Assembly: GCA_051294375.1 (NCBI GenBank)
Contig: CM119263.1
Coordinates: 11,509,130-11,573,129 of the forward strand
DNA length: 64,000 nucleotides
From: Paraspadella gotoi
Lineage: Eukaryota > Chaetognatha
Direction: 5' to 3'
How positions within the stretch are numbered: position 1 is the first letter of the stretch; each line of letters opens with the position of its first letter. Position numbers and translations under genes: made by a program. Shown here piece by piece: positions 62,628 to 64,000 of the stretch. The notes under the pieces were generated by a model. It saw only the letters and a program-made list of their open reading frames with translations, did not search any database and was not told the DNA's origin.

Positions 62628-62877
62628 TGGGCGAGCGAGGAAATTTCTTCTTGTTTATTTTCGTTGTCGTCAGTTGATTTTTGGCGACGCGAGAAGGAGA
62701 AAGGGAAAAAGGATAGAAGGCGGAGTTGAATTCACATTCGGGGGAATGTGGCAGGAGAGAAAGTGGACCTTGGACAACGAAGGAGAAGAAAAAAAGTAAA
62801 ATAAGTAAAATAGTAAAAAAGTAATCAGTAAAATAAAAATAAAAATAAAAAAAGTTTGTAAAGCAGCGGAAGACAAT

Positions 62878-63066
62878 TTAAAGAGTTAAGAGAGAGTCAA
62901 AGCCACGGTCCTTAGGTCCGACCAACTTCACAATCCCTCCATCACCACCGCCGTCCATAACCGACCCATTAGCCCCGCCCACTTTTTTCTCTAACATAAA
63001 CTCGTCGCGAGTCTCGATTGAATGAATTTCTTTCAGACATGAAGAGACCTTTGCCTCCCTCTGCAT
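62878..63066 (-). CDS. Weak minus-strand terminal exon candidate
   Basis: A 62-codon minus-strand frame ends at a stop at 62878-62880. It has balanced composition (IHSIETRDEFMLEKKVGG, then VMDGGGDGGIVKLVGPKDRGFDSLLTL). Nothing recognisable, and no polyadenylation signal close by. It could be chance. Confidence 0.2.
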   Translation of the reverse strand: MQREAKVSSCLKEIHSIETRDEFMLEKKVGGANGSVMDGGGDGGIVKLVGPKDRGFDSLLTL

Positions 63067-63199
63067 TCTGTCCCGAGTTCCTTACTTTTCTTCTTCTAAT
63101 TCTCTTTCTTCTTTTTCGTTCGATAATTTGTCCTGTCTTCGCTGCTTCTTTTGCTCCCTCCTCTTCTTCTTCTCTCCTCTCTCTCTCTCTCTCTCTCTC

Positions 63200-63224
63200 N
63201 NNNNNNNNNNNNNNNNNNNNNNNN
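63200..63224. other. Assembly gap, 25 N, beside (CT)n
   Basis: The left edge is a CT array. Confidence 0.99.
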
Positions 63225-63555
63225 TAACTGAGAAAAAAGTAGGAAAGGAGAGAAGGAGAGAGAAGAAAAGTAAAAGAAAGGACAGTTAAAAGGTGAAAAA
63301 AAAAGAAGATAAAAAGAAAAAAAAGAAAGCAGCTTCAAAAAAAGGCTCGGTGTTGATCCCGTGTTCGCGGCATTCCGATGGCGGCTGACGCGGTACATCG
63401 TCTAATCTTCATGGAAAAAGAGAGAGAGGAGAGAGAATGAGAGAGCAGAGAGAGAAGAGAGAGGAGAGAGGAGAGGAGAAGAGCGCTGAAAATAAAAAAA
63501 ACGCTGCGGTCTCTCCTACTCTCTTTTGCTCGAAATGTTTGTTGCCATCAAAGTA

Positions 63556-64000
63556 CTTTAAAATGGAGAAATGTGACTTGTTGCGGACCGTTCCATGAAG
63601 GTATGCGCTTGATTGATGTTTTGGGCGCTGGACTGGCTCAAATGGTCTGAGGTGGTAGGGACGGTGAAGGGAATCCGGTTCAAGTCGAGACTTCGTAAAT
63701 AAAAATAAAAAGAATTTTTATCGGTTCTTCGTTGATCAACTACAATTTTGAAAAAAAAAAAAGAAAACAAAACAACAAAAACTCACGGACATTTTTTTTT
63801 TTGCTTTCCCCGCAAATTTCATCGCGTTCAACATTCAACAGCCTCTCGTCTCAGTCTCAACTCCCCGAAAAATGAAAATTTTTTTTCCTCGCGAATATAC
63901 ACGGGGAAAAAATTCTTTAATTAGTGCTGGGCTCCTAGCTAACATCCTTTATGAGTCCTCATTTGAAAATGGAACGTGTCCCAAACATCTCGAACGGACG
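63556..64000 (+). repeat. Inverted pair, right arm
   Basis: Reverse complement of 61871-62295. It is cut by the end of the window. Confidence 0.92.
63620..63695 (+). mobile_element. tRNA-derived SINE head (in right inverted arm)
   Basis: A box TGGCTCAAATGG at 63634-63645 and B box GGTTCAAGTCG at 63677-63687, the same element as at 62160-62235 in the opposite orientation. One extra A in the A box and other indels distinguish the copies. Confidence 0.65.

Overview
This is eukaryotic, almost certainly invertebrate, nuclear DNA. There are no operons, ribosome-binding sites or prokaryotic gene packing. Instead there are split genes with GT-AG introns, tRNA-derived SINEs, CpG-rich promoter-like islands (ETS, CACGTGAC, YY1 and NRF1 motifs) and a very heavy load of (CT)n/(GA)n microsatellites. 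An arthropod, perhaps a crustacean, would fit the microsatellite load, but nothing here fixes the phylum. Most long open frames are translations of CT/GA tracts or of unsequenced N runs and are not genes.

Layout. 1-5 kb: AT-rich, with two short interspersed elements sharing a small hairpin. 5-26 kb: gene-poor, with dozens of CT/GA arrays, a 30-bp minisatellite (about 9.1 kb), CpG-rich promoter candidates near 10.3, 17.45 and 24.6 kb, and a 124-bp near-perfect hairpin element (about 23.0 kb). 26-32.5 kb: a ~1.8-kb block present twice in direct orientation, with a fold-back palindrome between the copies. 39.3-52.2 kb: a large quasi-palindrome whose arms share two separate inverted matches. Its interior holds GC-rich CCCCTGGGG clusters, an 18-bp AT-rich minisatellite and a ~2-kb direct duplication. 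Three minus-strand exon candidates lie in the left half of this region (39.9-43.1 kb); two may together encode a TMEM223-like membrane protein. 52.4-54.1 kb: the best gene in the window, four phase-consistent exons of a low-complexity, polyQ and acidic, probably nuclear protein that I could not name. 59.1-60.3 kb: an island of unusual coding potential on both strands. 61.9-64 kb: an inverted pair of SINE-containing segments.

Assembly state matters. There are 22 N gaps. Eight are exactly 25 N and two exactly 10 N, several are bordered by microsatellite, and several sit at the centre or edge of duplicated or inverted segments. Duplicate copies differ mainly by scattered 1-few-base indels, as expected when gaps are filled with uncorrected long reads or haplotypes are not merged. 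Duplications and broken frames should be treated as possible artefacts until reads are checked.

No functional pathway links the genes seen. The candidate previously undescribed features are the unnamed four-exon gene, the composite GC-cluster/minisatellite structure at 44.4-46.35 kb, the hairpin element at 22.94 kb and the SINE family with the CAGTGAC hairpin.
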